From Geomonas oryzae (GTDB lineage Bacteria > Desulfobacterota > Desulfuromonadia > Geobacterales > Geobacteraceae): a stretch of DNA of 64,000 bases. The stretch is taken from positions 806,001 through 870,000 of the forward strand of contig NZ_RAHW01000001.1 in the NCBI RefSeq assembly GCF_004117875.1, read 5' to 3'. Below the pieces are notes generated by a model that saw only the letters and a program-made list of their open reading frames with translations, did no database searches and was not told the origin of the DNA. A program made the translations under genes and the position numbers. The stretch's first letter is position 1; each line of letters opens with the position of its first letter. Positions 39,947 through 48,121 of the stretch are shown one piece after another.

Positions 39947-39992
39947 GCCCAAAAGTCCCCCCCTTTGCGAAGGGGGGACAGGGGGGATTTGC
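39947..39992 (-). repeat. terminator-like palindromic repeat between nuoF and nuoG
   Basis: On the minus strand GTCCCCCCTT-CGCA-AAGGGGGGGAC forms a long stem followed by TTTT. This G/C-run palindrome (with the side arm AAATCCCCCCT) is a common dispersed intergenic repeat in GC-rich bacteria. In this position it could act as a partial terminator in the operon. Confidence 0.6.
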
Positions 39993-40031
39993 TCTTAGCT
40001 TCCAGTGGCTGAACGGGAATTCCAGGTACCG

Positions 40032-41291
40032 CTACTTCAGCGGGCACCTCTTCTTCACGATATGCTCCCGCACCTCGTCCTCGAAGTCGCGTAAAAGCCC
40101 GTCCAGTGGGGCCATGGCGCCGGGGGCTAGGGCGCAGAAGGTGTAATTCAGGTACTTCACGTGCTCGCGCAGGATGGCGATGTCGTCCTCCTCGCCGCGG
40201 CCGTTCTCGATCCTGGTGAGGATCTCTCTTACGAAGGGGAGACCCTCGCGGCAAGGGGTGCACCAGCCGCAGGATTCCCGGGCGAAGAAGGTGATCAGGT
40301 TCAGGGTCGCCTCCACGAGGCAGTGGCTTTCGTCGAAAACGATCACGCCGCCGGAGCCGAGCCGGGAGCCTGCCTTTGCCACCGTGTCGTAGTCCATCGG
40401 AAGCTTCATGTGCTCAGGTTTCAGGAACTGGGTCGAGGCGCCACCCGGGATGCAGGCCTTGAACTTCCGCCCTTCGCGCATGCCGCCGCAGGCGTCGAGG
40501 ACCGCCTCGAGGGTGGTCCCGATCGGGAGCTCGACACATGCGCGGTTTTTGACCGAGCCGCTCACGCAGAAGAGCTTGCTCCCGGCCCCTTCCGGGTTCA
40601 GCGCGAGTCCCTTGAACCAGGCAGACCCGTTGGCGATGATGGCCGGGATGTTCGCGAGCGTCTCCACGTTGTTCACCACGGTCGGTCCCTGCCAGAGCCC
40701 CTTCACGGCGGGGAAGGGGGGCTTTTGCCGCGGGTTCGGCCGTCTCCCCTCGAGGGCGTTGATGAGCGCCGTCTCCTCGCCGCAGATGTAGCGGCCGGCG
40801 GAGAGGTGCAGGTCCAGGTCGATGGAGTGCTCGGTCCCGAGGATCTTCTCCCCCAGGAGTCCCGCCTTTTTTGCCTCCTCGATACCGTGCGCGAGGTTCG
40901 CCGCCGCCTTCTCGTAGCCCTTGCGGATGAAGATGAAGGCGTGGCGCACGCCGAGCGCGTAGCAGGCAAGCGTCATCCCCTCGATCAGCGAGTAGGGGTT
41001 GTGCTCGAGGAGCACCCGGTCCTTGTAGGTGCCCGGCTCCATCTCGTCGCAGTTGCAGATGAGCCAGCGCGGCCCCGGGAGGTCGCGCGGCACGAAGGAC
41101 CACTTGCGGCCGGTCGGGAAACCGGCGCCGCCGCGGCCGCGCAGTCCGGAGTCGATCACGGTCTGCTGCACCTCGGCAGGGCTCATCCCTGTGAAGGCCT
41201 TCTTGAGCCCCTCGAAGCCACCTTCCTCGCGGTACTCGTCGAAGGTGACCACGCGGTTCGCGCGGTTATGTCGGAAAAGCGGGAGTGTCAT
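40032..41291 (-). CDS. nuoF: NADH-quinone oxidoreductase subunit F (NADH/FMN site)
   Basis: A 419-residue subunit that oxidises NADH. The NADH-binding GRGGAGFPTGRKWSF, the FMN-binding CNCDEMEPGTYKDR and YICGEETALINALEG, and the N3 cluster motif ESCGWCTPCREG are all present. The ATG at 41291 (MTLPLFR) is chosen because AGGAA lies 5 bases upstream; an upstream start would add eight residues. Confidence 0.96.
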   Translation of the reverse strand: MTLPLFRHNRANRVVTFDEYREEGGFEGLKKAFTGMSPAEVQQTVIDSGLRGRGGAGFPTGRKWSFVPRDLPGPRWLICNCDEMEPGTYKDRVLLEHNPYSLIEGMTLACYALGVRHAFIFIRKGYEKAAANLAHGIEEAKKAGLLGEKILGTEHSIDLDLHLSAGRYICGEETALINALEGRRPNPRQKPPFPAVKGLWQGPTVVNNVETLANIPAIIANGSAWFKGLALNPEGAGSKLFCVSGSVKNRACVELPIGTTLEAVLDACGGMREGRKFKACIPGGASTQFLKPEHMKLPMDYDTVAKAGSRLGSGGVIVFDESHCLVEATLNLITFFARESCGWCTPCREGLPFVREILTRIENGRGEEDDIAILREHVKYLNYTFCALAPGAMAPLDGLLRDFEDEVREHIVKKRCPLK

Positions 41292-41365
41292 ATGTTCCTG
41301 TCTGCCAGCCCTCACCTGGAGGGGAGTCGGGCGAATGATTGTTTGCCCCTACGGTGACTTGCGCG

Positions 41366-41463
41366 GCTGTGGCAGCGCCCTCATCCGCCCCTTCGGGGCA
41401 CCTTCTCCCGGAGGGAGAAGGCTCATACCTCCTCGCCCTCCGGGAGAGGGTCGGGGTGAGGGT
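41366..41463. repeat. palindromic repeat element between nuoE and nuoF
   Basis: GCCCTCATCC, CCCCTTCGGGG, CTTCTCCCGGAGGGAGAAG and CCCTCCGGGAGAGGG, then GGGTGAGGG, are stacked in 98 bp. The outer arms and the inner GGGAGAGGG palindrome match the element at 35640. Confidence 0.65.
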
Positions 41464-41467
41464 GCTT

Positions 41468-41941
41468 CTAGATCTTCTGCCGCTCCATCTCAAGTATTTC
41501 GTCCACCAACTCGGGAGTGAGCTTCCCGTACGGAATGCCGCCGACCGACATGGCCGGGCCGTCGCCGCACATCCCCATGCAGCAGCAAGGGAGCAGGGTG
41601 AACATCCCGTCCGCCGTGGTCCCGCCGAGGGCGACGCCGAGTTTCTCCTTCAGGTGCTCGATGATGCCGTCGCAGTCGACGCACCAGCAGGAGATGGAAT
41701 CGCAGACGTGGATCACCTTCTTTCCCACCGGGCGGCGGTAGATCATCTCGTAGAAGGTGGCGAGCTCTTCGACCTGCAGCGGCGAGAGCCCGAGAAGGCT
41801 TGCCGCCTCCTCGACCGCCTCGTCGGTCAGCCAGCCGTAATGGGCCTGCAGCTCCTTCATCACGTCCACCGCGGCCTCCCGCGCGGTGATGGCGGAGGCG
41901 ACCCTGGCCTCCAGCGCTTTTTTAAGTGTCTCCGGTATCAT
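41468..41941 (-). CDS. nuoE: NADH-quinone oxidoreductase subunit E ([2Fe-2S])
   Basis: A 157-residue thioredoxin-like ferredoxin. An N-terminal helical region is followed by the N1a cluster ligands: HVCDSISCWC (C-x4-C) and LLPCCCMGMCGDGPAM (C-x3-C). It forms the NADH-dehydrogenase module with NuoF. It begins 21 bp after the nuoBCD stop. Confidence 0.95.
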   Translation of the reverse strand: MIPETLKKALEARVASAITAREAAVDVMKELQAHYGWLTDEAVEEAASLLGLSPLQVEELATFYEMIYRRPVGKKVIHVCDSISCWCVDCDGIIEHLKEKLGVALGGTTADGMFTLLPCCCMGMCGDGPAMSVGGIPYGKLTPELVDEILEMERQKI

Positions 41942-41962
41942 CCCGAGTTCTGCTCCTTGTTG

Positions 41963-44347
41963 TTACCGGTCCAGGTCCGCCAGCACGAAGTCTATGGAAC
42001 CGAGGATGGCGAGAAAGTCCGACACGAGCCAGCCGCGGCTCAAAACGGGGAGCGACTGGATGTGCGGGAAGGTCGGCGTCCTGATCCGCATGCGGTAGGC
42101 GGTGTGCAGGCCGTCCGAGACGGCGAAGTAGCCGCACTCACCCTTGGGTGCCTCGATCGGGGCGTAGCACTCCCCCTTGGGGGGCGACATGCCGCGCGTC
42201 GCGTTCACGAAGTGGTGGATCAGAGACTCTATGTCGTTCAGCGCGTCCCGTTTCTGCGGGAGCGTGTAGCGGTAGTCCTGGGAAATCCAGCGGCCGTCCG
42301 GCATCCCCTCGGCCGCCTGCTTCACGATGGCGAAGGACTGCCGCATCTCCTCCATGCGCACGAGGTAACGGGCATAGCAATCGCCACCCTCGGCGACGGC
42401 GACGTCGAACTTGAAGCGGTCGTAGCCGCCGTAGGGCATCTTCTTCCTGAGGTCCCAGTCGAAGCCGCAGGCGCGCAGCATAGGCCCGCTGAGGCCCCAT
42501 TCCATCGCCTGGGCAACGGTGATCGCGGAGACCTCCTTGAGGCGCGCGGTGAAGATCGGGTTGCCGGTCAGAAGCTTTTCGTACTCGGCAAGGCGCGGGG
42601 GGAACCACTCCAGGAAGGCGCGCACCTTCTCCTGCCACCCCGGCGGGAGGTCGTCGGCGACGCCGCCGATCCTGAACCAGGCCGGATGCATGCGACCGCC
42701 GGTGATCAGCTCGACGATGTCGAAGATCTTCTCGCGGTCCGTGAAGGTATAGAAGACCGGGGTCATGGCGCCGATGTCGGCGGCGAAGGTCCCGAGCCAT
42801 ACCAGGTGGTTCGCGATCCGGAACAGTTCGCAGAGCATGACGCGGATGTAGGTCGCGCGCTCGGGGATCTCGATGCCGCAGAGCTTCTCGACCGAGTTCA
42901 GGTAGGCCAGGTTGTTCTGCACCCCGGCCAGGTAGTCGACCCGGTCCGTGTACGGCATGTACTGGTGCCAGTTCTGGCGTTCGCCGATCTTCTCGGCGCC
43001 GCGGTGGTGGTACCCGATCTCGCTGTCCATGTCGACGATCTCCTCGCCGGAGAGCTTCAACACGAAGCGGACCACGCCGTGGGTCCCAGGGTGCTGGGGG
43101 CCGAGGTTCAGGATGAGGGTCTCGTCGTCGACGCGGTCGAAGAAGTCGCTGGCGGGAAGCGCCTTGCGCCGGCGCGCCTCGTCGGCGGTGTATGGGGGCA
43201 TCTCGGTGGCGCGGGAGGGGTGCTCCTTCCTGAGCGGATGACCTTCCCAGTCCGGCGGCATGAGGATGCGGGTCAGGTTTTTGTGCCCGGCGAAGCGGAT
43301 GCCGAACATGTCGTAGGCCTCGCGCTCGTACCAGTCCGCGGCGGGGAAGACGGAGGTGACGCTCGGCATCTCCGGGTACGCCCCGTCGAGTTCGGTCTTG
43401 ACCCGGATCCTCCCCGGGGTGTCGAAGCAGGTGAGGTGGTAGTTCACGGTGAAGTCGCGGAAGCGGTCGCGGTCGCGCCGGCATGATTCGTCGACGCAGG
43501 CGATGTCCTCGAGACGACGAAACGGAGCGGAACCACGCTTCTTCAGGTGCGCGAGGAGTTCCGGCACCAGCCGGGCGGGGGCGCGCAGGGTGAGCATGTC
43601 GCAGGCCGCCGTATCGACGGCCACCTCGCCGCCGAAAGCTGCCTGCAGTTCGCCTTCGAGGCCGAAGTCGGGGTAGGGTAGGCGCGGCTGTTTCGGGCGC
43701 CAGAGCTCATCGGAGCGGGGCGCCGCGAAGTACGGGTGCTGCATGGCGCTGCCGCGGATGGCGGTCCCCTCCATGCCGGGGCCGCGGGTGTCGCGCGACT
43801 TGGTGACGCCGTCGACGAGGATCGGGGCGACCGTTCCCTGCGTCCCCCCCTGCATGCGGAGCACGGGACGCGTCGGGCGCTCCTCGGTCCTGATCTTTTG
43901 CTGCAGCAGCATGAGCCCTTCCAGGAAGGATTCCGGGCGCGGCGGACAGCCGGGGATGTAGAGATCGACGGGGAGGATCTGGTTCACCCCCTGCACGACG
44001 CTGTAGACGTCGTACATCCCGCCTGAGTTGGCGCAGCTTCCCATGGAGATGACCCACTTGGGCTCCGCCATCTGGTCGTAAAGCCTGAGGATACTGGGCG
44101 CCATCTTCTTGAAGACGGTTCCCGCTATCACCATGAGGTCCGCCTCGCGCGGGGTGCCGCGCAGGACCTCGGCGCCGAAGCGCGAGACGTCGTAGCGCGA
44201 GGTGAAGGAGGCCATCATCTCCACGAAGCAGCAGGAAAGCCCGAAGAACATGGGCCACAGCGAGTTCGCCCTCCCCCAGTTGATCAGGTCGTCCAGGTTG
44301 GTGAGGAGGACGTTTTCCGTTATTTTTTCGTCGGCCCTCTCGGTCAA
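41963..44347 (-). CDS. nuoBCD: fused NADH-quinone oxidoreductase subunits B-C-D
   Basis: A 794-residue triple fusion. NuoB part (1 to about 160): N2 cluster cysteines C39, C40 (LSCCFVEMM), C105 (MGSCANSGG) and C134 (PGCPPRPE). NuoC part (about 215-385): [16 protein letters not shown] and the HPLRKEHP motif. NuoD part (about 400-794): [30 protein letters not shown] and the C-terminal segment [12 protein letters not shown]. No stop or frameshift separates the parts. The start is TTG overlapping the nuoA TGA, with GAGG 6 bases upstream. The fusion fixes 1:1:1 stoichiometry of the quinone-reducing module. Confidence 0.96.
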   Translation of the reverse strand: MTERADEKITENVLLTNLDDLINWGRANSLWPMFFGLSCCFVEMMASFTSRYDVSRFGAEVLRGTPREADLMVIAGTVFKKMAPSILRLYDQMAEPKWVISMGSCANSGGMYDVYSVVQGVNQILPVDLYIPGCPPRPESFLEGLMLLQQKIRTEERPTRPVLRMQGGTQGTVAPILVDGVTKSRDTRGPGMEGTAIRGSAMQHPYFAAPRSDELWRPKQPRLPYPDFGLEGELQAAFGGEVAVDTAACDMLTLRAPARLVPELLAHLKKRGSAPFRRLEDIACVDESCRRDRDRFRDFTVNYHLTCFDTPGRIRVKTELDGAYPEMPSVTSVFPAADWYEREAYDMFGIRFAGHKNLTRILMPPDWEGHPLRKEHPSRATEMPPYTADEARRRKALPASDFFDRVDDETLILNLGPQHPGTHGVVRFVLKLSGEEIVDMDSEIGYHHRGAEKIGERQNWHQYMPYTDRVDYLAGVQNNLAYLNSVEKLCGIEIPERATYIRVMLCELFRIANHLVWLGTFAADIGAMTPVFYTFTDREKIFDIVELITGGRMHPAWFRIGGVADDLPPGWQEKVRAFLEWFPPRLAEYEKLLTGNPIFTARLKEVSAITVAQAMEWGLSGPMLRACGFDWDLRKKMPYGGYDRFKFDVAVAEGGDCYARYLVRMEEMRQSFAIVKQAAEGMPDGRWISQDYRYTLPQKRDALNDIESLIHHFVNATRGMSPPKGECYAPIEAPKGECGYFAVSDGLHTAYRMRIRTPTFPHIQSLPVLSRGWLVSDFLAILGSIDFVLADLDR

Positions 44348-44745
44348 GGTTTACCTCGCTCGCGGACGGCTGAAGGTCCCCATTCAAGGCCACCCTTGAT
44401 CCAGAGCCAGACGAGCCCCAGCATGAGGATGATGATGAAGGCGGTGATGTGGACGAGGCCGGGGATGCCCAGAAGGTCCCAGGCGGTGGCCCAGGTCAGG
44501 ATGAAGGCGCCCTCCACGTCGAAGACGATGAAAAAGATGGCGATGAGGTAGAAGGGAACGCGTGAGGCGTGGCGGGCGGCCCCGGTGGGGACGACGCCCG
44601 ATTCGTACGGGATGTGCTTGTCAGCCGAGTCCTTGCCGGAGCCGAGGAAGTACGCCGCGGCTAAAAGCAGGGCGATGAGCCCTACCGCGACGGCGGTGTA
44701 GATGGCGAGTGGAATGAACTCTGCCTGCTGAGCGGTTACTGGCAT
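44344..44745 (-). CDS. nuoA: NADH-quinone oxidoreductase subunit A
   Basis: A 133-residue three-helix subunit; the conserved loop [21 protein letters not shown] and [15 protein letters not shown] identify the family. In most NuoA the loop reads YECG; here Ser replaces the Cys (YESG), which is also found in other bacteria. It is the first gene of the nuo operon. Confidence 0.96.
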   Translation of the reverse strand: MPVTAQQAEFIPLAIYTAVAVGLIALLLAAAYFLGSGKDSADKHIPYESGVVPTGAARHASRVPFYLIAIFFIVFDVEGAFILTWATAWDLLGIPGLVHITAFIIILMLGLVWLWIKGGLEWGPSAVRERGKP

Positions 44746-44789
44746 GCCGACCTTTCAATGAGAGTATCAGGGGATTTTGGTACCCGTAT

Positions 44790-44817
44790 AATCTAGCGTA
44801 GGGCGGATGAAAGTCAA
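44790..44817 (-). promoter_or_regulatory. candidate sigma-70 promoter of the nuo operon
   Basis: On the minus strand TTGACT is followed after 16 bp by TAGATT (inside TAGATTATA). The start of nuoA is about 45 bp downstream. Confidence 0.5.
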
Positions 44818-44852
44818 TTTGTCCCGCGGTTAATTTAGTCTTTCATTAGAGT

Positions 44853-46241
44853 CTAGGTCATCATGATCTTGCTCTTCAGGATGAGTATCTCGAAGGCCAT
44901 GGCTGCCTTTGCGATGAGCTTCTGAATTTCGGGAAGTTTTTCCTCGAGAGGGGTGCTCCCGCCGCCGACATAGAGGACGGCGACGACGCGCCCCATCATC
45001 ACGAGCGGGACCAGGAGGTTGTTGAAGGGAGTCCCGCCACCAAGGGCCTCCATGATCGCCTGGTTCCCAGCGGTTGCGGGCATCGGGCCGAGGAAGAAGT
45101 TCTTACTCTGGTCCACCACGTTCAGCACCGACGGCTCGCTAAGGGTGAGCTCCAGTTCCTCGAACTCCGGCACCGGCCTGTTGTCCACGCGGGCTACCCA
45201 ACCGGAGGCACGGCCGCCGCGCAGAAGGAAGAAGGCGACCCGGCGGAACTGGGAGCCCAGGTACCCGGTGACCAGTTCCGCGATCCAGTCCCGGTCATCC
45301 GGCTCGGCAAGTCCGGCAAGCACGCTCTCCAGGGAGTAATCCTGCTCCGGTTCTTCAATCTCCTCGTAGACCTCGGCGGCGGGGACTGCGGTCGGCTCCG
45401 CCGCGGTTTGCGGTGCAGCGGGCTCCGCGGCAGGCGTGGGAGCGGCCACACCTTCCGGCGCCACCGGTGGAATGGCTGCGGCCGGGGCGGCTGCAGCCGG
45501 AGCCGGTGTGGCCGACTGCGGCGCCGGGGCGGCCTGCGGCTCTTCGATCTGTTCCAGGACTTCCAGGCAACTCAGGTCCTCGAGGACCGGAAGGTCGAGG
45601 ATATCGTCCTCTTCGTGGGCCGTCCATAACTCGAGGGTCGGCTTCGGGGGCGCGGGAGGAGGGGTGGCGGCGGCCGCACGGCTTGCCGGTGAAGCGGCTT
45701 GAGGAGCGGACTGATGCGCGGCATGGTGCCGGTTCCTGCTTCGGCTCCCCCCTTCCACGCTTATGTAGCGCACCTCACGCTTGATACGGTAGTACTTCTC
45801 CATCGCCGTGACGATGCGCAATTCCGGGGCGATCACCGGCATGATGATGAGGCCGGTGGCGAAGGAAATCTCGTCAATGGCGTGGAAGTCGGTAGGGTCG
45901 ACCATGGCCAGGGTGAGCTTGCGCTTGTTCAGCTCGATGGGGACCACGCGGTATTTCTTCACGTAGTCGTAAGAGATGAGCTTGATGACGTCGTCGGGGA
46001 TGTCGAGCAACTGTTCCGGGACAGCGTGGGGGACTCCGGTCTTCTGGCTCAGAAACTCAGCCAAGTCGCGCTCGTCGAGGTACCCCATCTCTACGAGGTT
46101 GGTGCCGAAGCGACCGCCGAAAATGGCTTGCCCCTTGAGGGTCTCCTCGAGCTGGAACGGCGTGATCTTCCCCGCCTGGACCAGCATTTCGCCCAATCTC
46201 ATCTTCTCCAAACCGTCCTCCGCCATCACATGAAATCGCAT
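44853..46241 (-). CDS. MshEN domain protein with C-terminal GAF-like domain
   Basis: Up to 462 residues. An MshEN (GspE N-terminal, c-di-GMP-binding type) domain covers about 15-150: RLGEMLVQAGKITPFQLEETL, GGRFGTNLVEMGYLDERDLAEFL and the RVVPIELNKRKLTLAMVDPTD half, each quoted in part. A low-complexity Ala/Pro linker (about 165-300) leads to a GAF-like C-terminal domain (about 305-450). The ATPase domain that normally follows MshEN in PilB/GspE is absent. A role as a c-di-GMP- or nucleotide-sensing regulator is inference. Start options are ATG 46241, 46226 and 46199; the last has a GGAG close by. Confidence 0.75.
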   Translation of the reverse strand: MRFHVMAEDGLEKMRLGEMLVQAGKITPFQLEETLKGQAIFGGRFGTNLVEMGYLDERDLAEFLSQKTGVPHAVPEQLLDIPDDVIKLISYDYVKKYRVVPIELNKRKLTLAMVDPTDFHAIDEISFATGLIIMPVIAPELRIVTAMEKYYRIKREVRYISVEGGSRSRNRHHAAHQSAPQAASPASRAAAATPPPAPPKPTLELWTAHEEDDILDLPVLEDLSCLEVLEQIEEPQAAPAPQSATPAPAAAAPAAAIPPVAPEGVAAPTPAAEPAAPQTAAEPTAVPAAEVYEEIEEPEQDYSLESVLAGLAEPDDRDWIAELVTGYLGSQFRRVAFFLLRGGRASGWVARVDNRPVPEFEELELTLSEPSVLNVVDQSKNFFLGPMPATAGNQAIMEALGGGTPFNNLLVPLVMMGRVVAVLYVGGGSTPLEEKLPEIQKLIAKAAMAFEILILKSKIMMT

Positions 46242-46372
46242 CGCAAGACCGGTCAGGCCGCACCAGGTGCAGGGGGGCCGAACTGCCGTTTTGGGGCGGC
46301 ATACCGTGCCGGTCAGGCGCCAATTTAGAGCCGCTTCACGTAGATGTCAATAGCAAAGGGGGGCGTTGTCGC

Positions 46373-46852
46373 TCAGCAGAGGTCGACTATCTCGTACGAG
46401 GCGCTACCTATTTCCACCGTGTCGCCGGGGGACTTGCCGATCAGCTCTCGCCCCATGGGGGAGCTCGCAGTGATGACGAGGACTTCCTGGTGGTCCAGCA
46501 GCAGTTTGAGGCCACCTTCCTGCGGGCCGATGAAGACCGTTTTCAGCGCTCCGTCGTCCCCTTCCAGGGTGACCAGCGCGGTGAGGCGGATCTCGGCCGA
46601 GGCGTCGAAGGGCTGCAGCGACAGCCCGCGGTAGGCCTGCAGGGCGAGCTTTATCTCCTGGGCTCGGTTTGCCTGCCCTTGCGCCACGTAAGAGGCCTCC
46701 AGGCTCAGGGTGTCGTATTTGTTGTCGGGGATGTTTTCTTCGTGGATGGCCGCTTCGTGGGCCGCCTTCGCGGCCTTCATCAGGGTGTCCAGGTCATGGG
46801 TGAGGCGGTCGATGATGAGACGGTGCAGTTGCTTCTTTTTGTTCGCTACGAT
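46373..46852 (-). CDS. GreA/GreB-type transcription factor with apparent AUC start
   Basis: The C-terminal half (from about residue 85) is the GreA/GreB FKBP-like domain (ITASSPMGRELIGKSPGDTVEI); the N-terminal half is a charged helical hairpin. The first ATG in frame is 46780, without a ribosome-binding site and 24 codons into the helix. The frame continues upstream as VANKKKQLHRLII to an AGGAAGG that lies six bases before ATC 46852; no ATG, GTG or TTG exists between the upstream in-frame stop and ATG 46780. I therefore annotate 159 residues with an ATC start. The family rescues backtracked RNA polymerase or binds its secondary channel; the acidic tip is less clear than in GreA, so it may be a Gre-like regulator. 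Confidence 0.7.
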   Translation of the reverse strand: MVANKKKQLHRLIIDRLTHDLDTLMKAAKAAHEAAIHEENIPDNKYDTLSLEASYVAQGQANRAQEIKLALQAYRGLSLQPFDASAEIRLTALVTLEGDDGALKTVFIGPQEGGLKLLLDHQEVLVITASSPMGRELIGKSPGDTVEIGSASYEIVDLC

Positions 46853-46929
46853 GGGAAACCTTCCTGAGAGATGTTTAGGTCACCTGTCGGGTGACGGCGA
46901 CAGATACTATAACGCGCGGAGGAATCTGT

Positions 46930-47463
46930 CTAGGGGTACCAGTTGATTCCGATCAGATGCATGTTGATGCCCGGGTTCGGGCCGCCGTTGAAACCGGCGT
47001 TGGACATGTGCTGGAAACGGTAGGAAAGGCCGAAGCCGGGTGTGACATGGTAGATCAGTTCGGCGTGCGAGACGAACTGCTGGATGCCGTTGTAGTCCTT
47101 CAATCCGAAGCGGTCGCGGGAAATGATGGCGACGCTGACACCGAGGTCGAGCTCCAGCGGGAAGGCCGGATTGCCGAACCTGAAGGCGGGCCCGAGGGTG
47201 CCGATGAACCCGTTGTCTTCTTCCGTACTCAAAGTCCCTGCCGTGATCGCTGCCTCGGTCCATACACCCCAACCTGCCTTGTTGCGCAGGCCCCATGGGA
47301 GTTGGTAGATCCCAAACGCTTCGACGAGATAGGCGTTATTCTCGCCGTCTGCAGATACCCCCCCTCTGACCCCCACCGGACCCCAGTTGCCGGCTGCAGC
47401 GGATCTTTCCGTTACGGGAAGCAGAACGAGTGCTGCGATTATCAGAAGGAGTGTGCTTTTCAT
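46930..47463 (-). CDS. PagL-like lipid A deacylase/acyloxyacyl hydrolase family protein
   Basis: A 177-residue outer-membrane beta-barrel with a signal peptide (cleavage near residue 24, SAAAG). The PagL active-site motif is seen as FQHMSNAG with His152 and Ser154; the strand pattern and the C-terminal residues (INWYP) fit a barrel. PagL removes the 3-O acyl chain of lipid A. The third catalytic residue, a Glu about 14 residues after the His in PagL, seems to be replaced (GINMH), so activity is uncertain. Confidence 0.72.
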   Translation of the reverse strand: MKSTLLLIIAALVLLPVTERSAAAGNWGPVGVRGGVSADGENNAYLVEAFGIYQLPWGLRNKAGWGVWTEAAITAGTLSTEEDNGFIGTLGPAFRFGNPAFPLELDLGVSVAIISRDRFGLKDYNGIQQFVSHAELIYHVTPGFGLSYRFQHMSNAGFNGGPNPGINMHLIGINWYP

Positions 47464-47663
47464 GATGTATCCCCACGCGGTTAGGGCATGCTAACTCATA
47501 AGGTGTATCCGCAATTTGAAGAAATTCAAGCAGGTTTCACGATGGCCCGGATGCATGTCGTAGGAAAGCCCATTAGTTGCGGAAAAATATCGCAGGAGGT
47601 ACTATTTAATAGGCGGTAAACAGGCAGGAGGAGGCTGTTGATGACAGCCGGAGGGAGGTGGCC

Positions 47664-48035
47664 ATGAAAGGATACCAGCTGGTAAAAGAGATCAGAGATG
47701 CGAAGAGCGCTCACCCCGACATGGTATTCATCAAGTGGTGGCGCAATGAGGAGGACTTCATCGATTTCGACCTGCTTGACCGATTCCTGCAGAACCTGAA
47801 AGAGAGCGAAAGCATCGACGGATTCGAGCTGATCAACGAGGATGAGATGTGGCGCACTCTTGAAGCAAGATGCCGCGGGCGGGTGACCAGGGAACAGCGT
47901 GACGGAGAATGGGTGTTGCACTGGACGCCTCCGCCTGACAGAAAGGTCGAGGAGGCTCAGAGAGAGTTCCCCTACACGGCAGAGTCACTGGTGAAGATTC
48001 TGGATTCGGAAACCAACTACAACTACGTGGACTGA
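47664..48035 (+). CDS. hypothetical protein
   Basis: A 123-residue soluble protein that I do not recognise. It is acidic and rich in aromatic residues, with FIKWWRNEEDFIDFDLLDRFL near the start (quoted in part) and GEWVLHWTPPPDRKVEEA near the end. There is no signal peptide, membrane helix or metal motif. The start at ATG 47664 has GGGAGG 5 bases upstream; GTG 47658 is possible but overlaps that site. It stands alone between divergent and convergent neighbours and has its own terminator. Confidence 0.75.
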   Translation: MKGYQLVKEIRDAKSAHPDMVFIKWWRNEEDFIDFDLLDRFLQNLKESESIDGFELINEDEMWRTLEARCRGRVTREQRDGEWVLHWTPPPDRKVEEAQREFPYTAESLVKILDSETNYNYVD

Positions 48036-48080
48036 CAGGCAGGCTCAGCGTCCGCGCGCCTCCGCTTCTGCTGACGATGA

Positions 48081-48112
48081 GGGGCGAAGACTTACGTCTT
48101 CGCCCCTTTTAT
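48081..48112 (+). terminator. Rho-independent terminator after the hypothetical gene
   Basis: GGGGCGAAGAC-TTAC-GTCTTCGCCCC is an 11-bp perfect stem with a tetraloop, followed by TTTTAT. Confidence 0.92.
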
Positions 48113-48121
48113 CGTCCGGGT

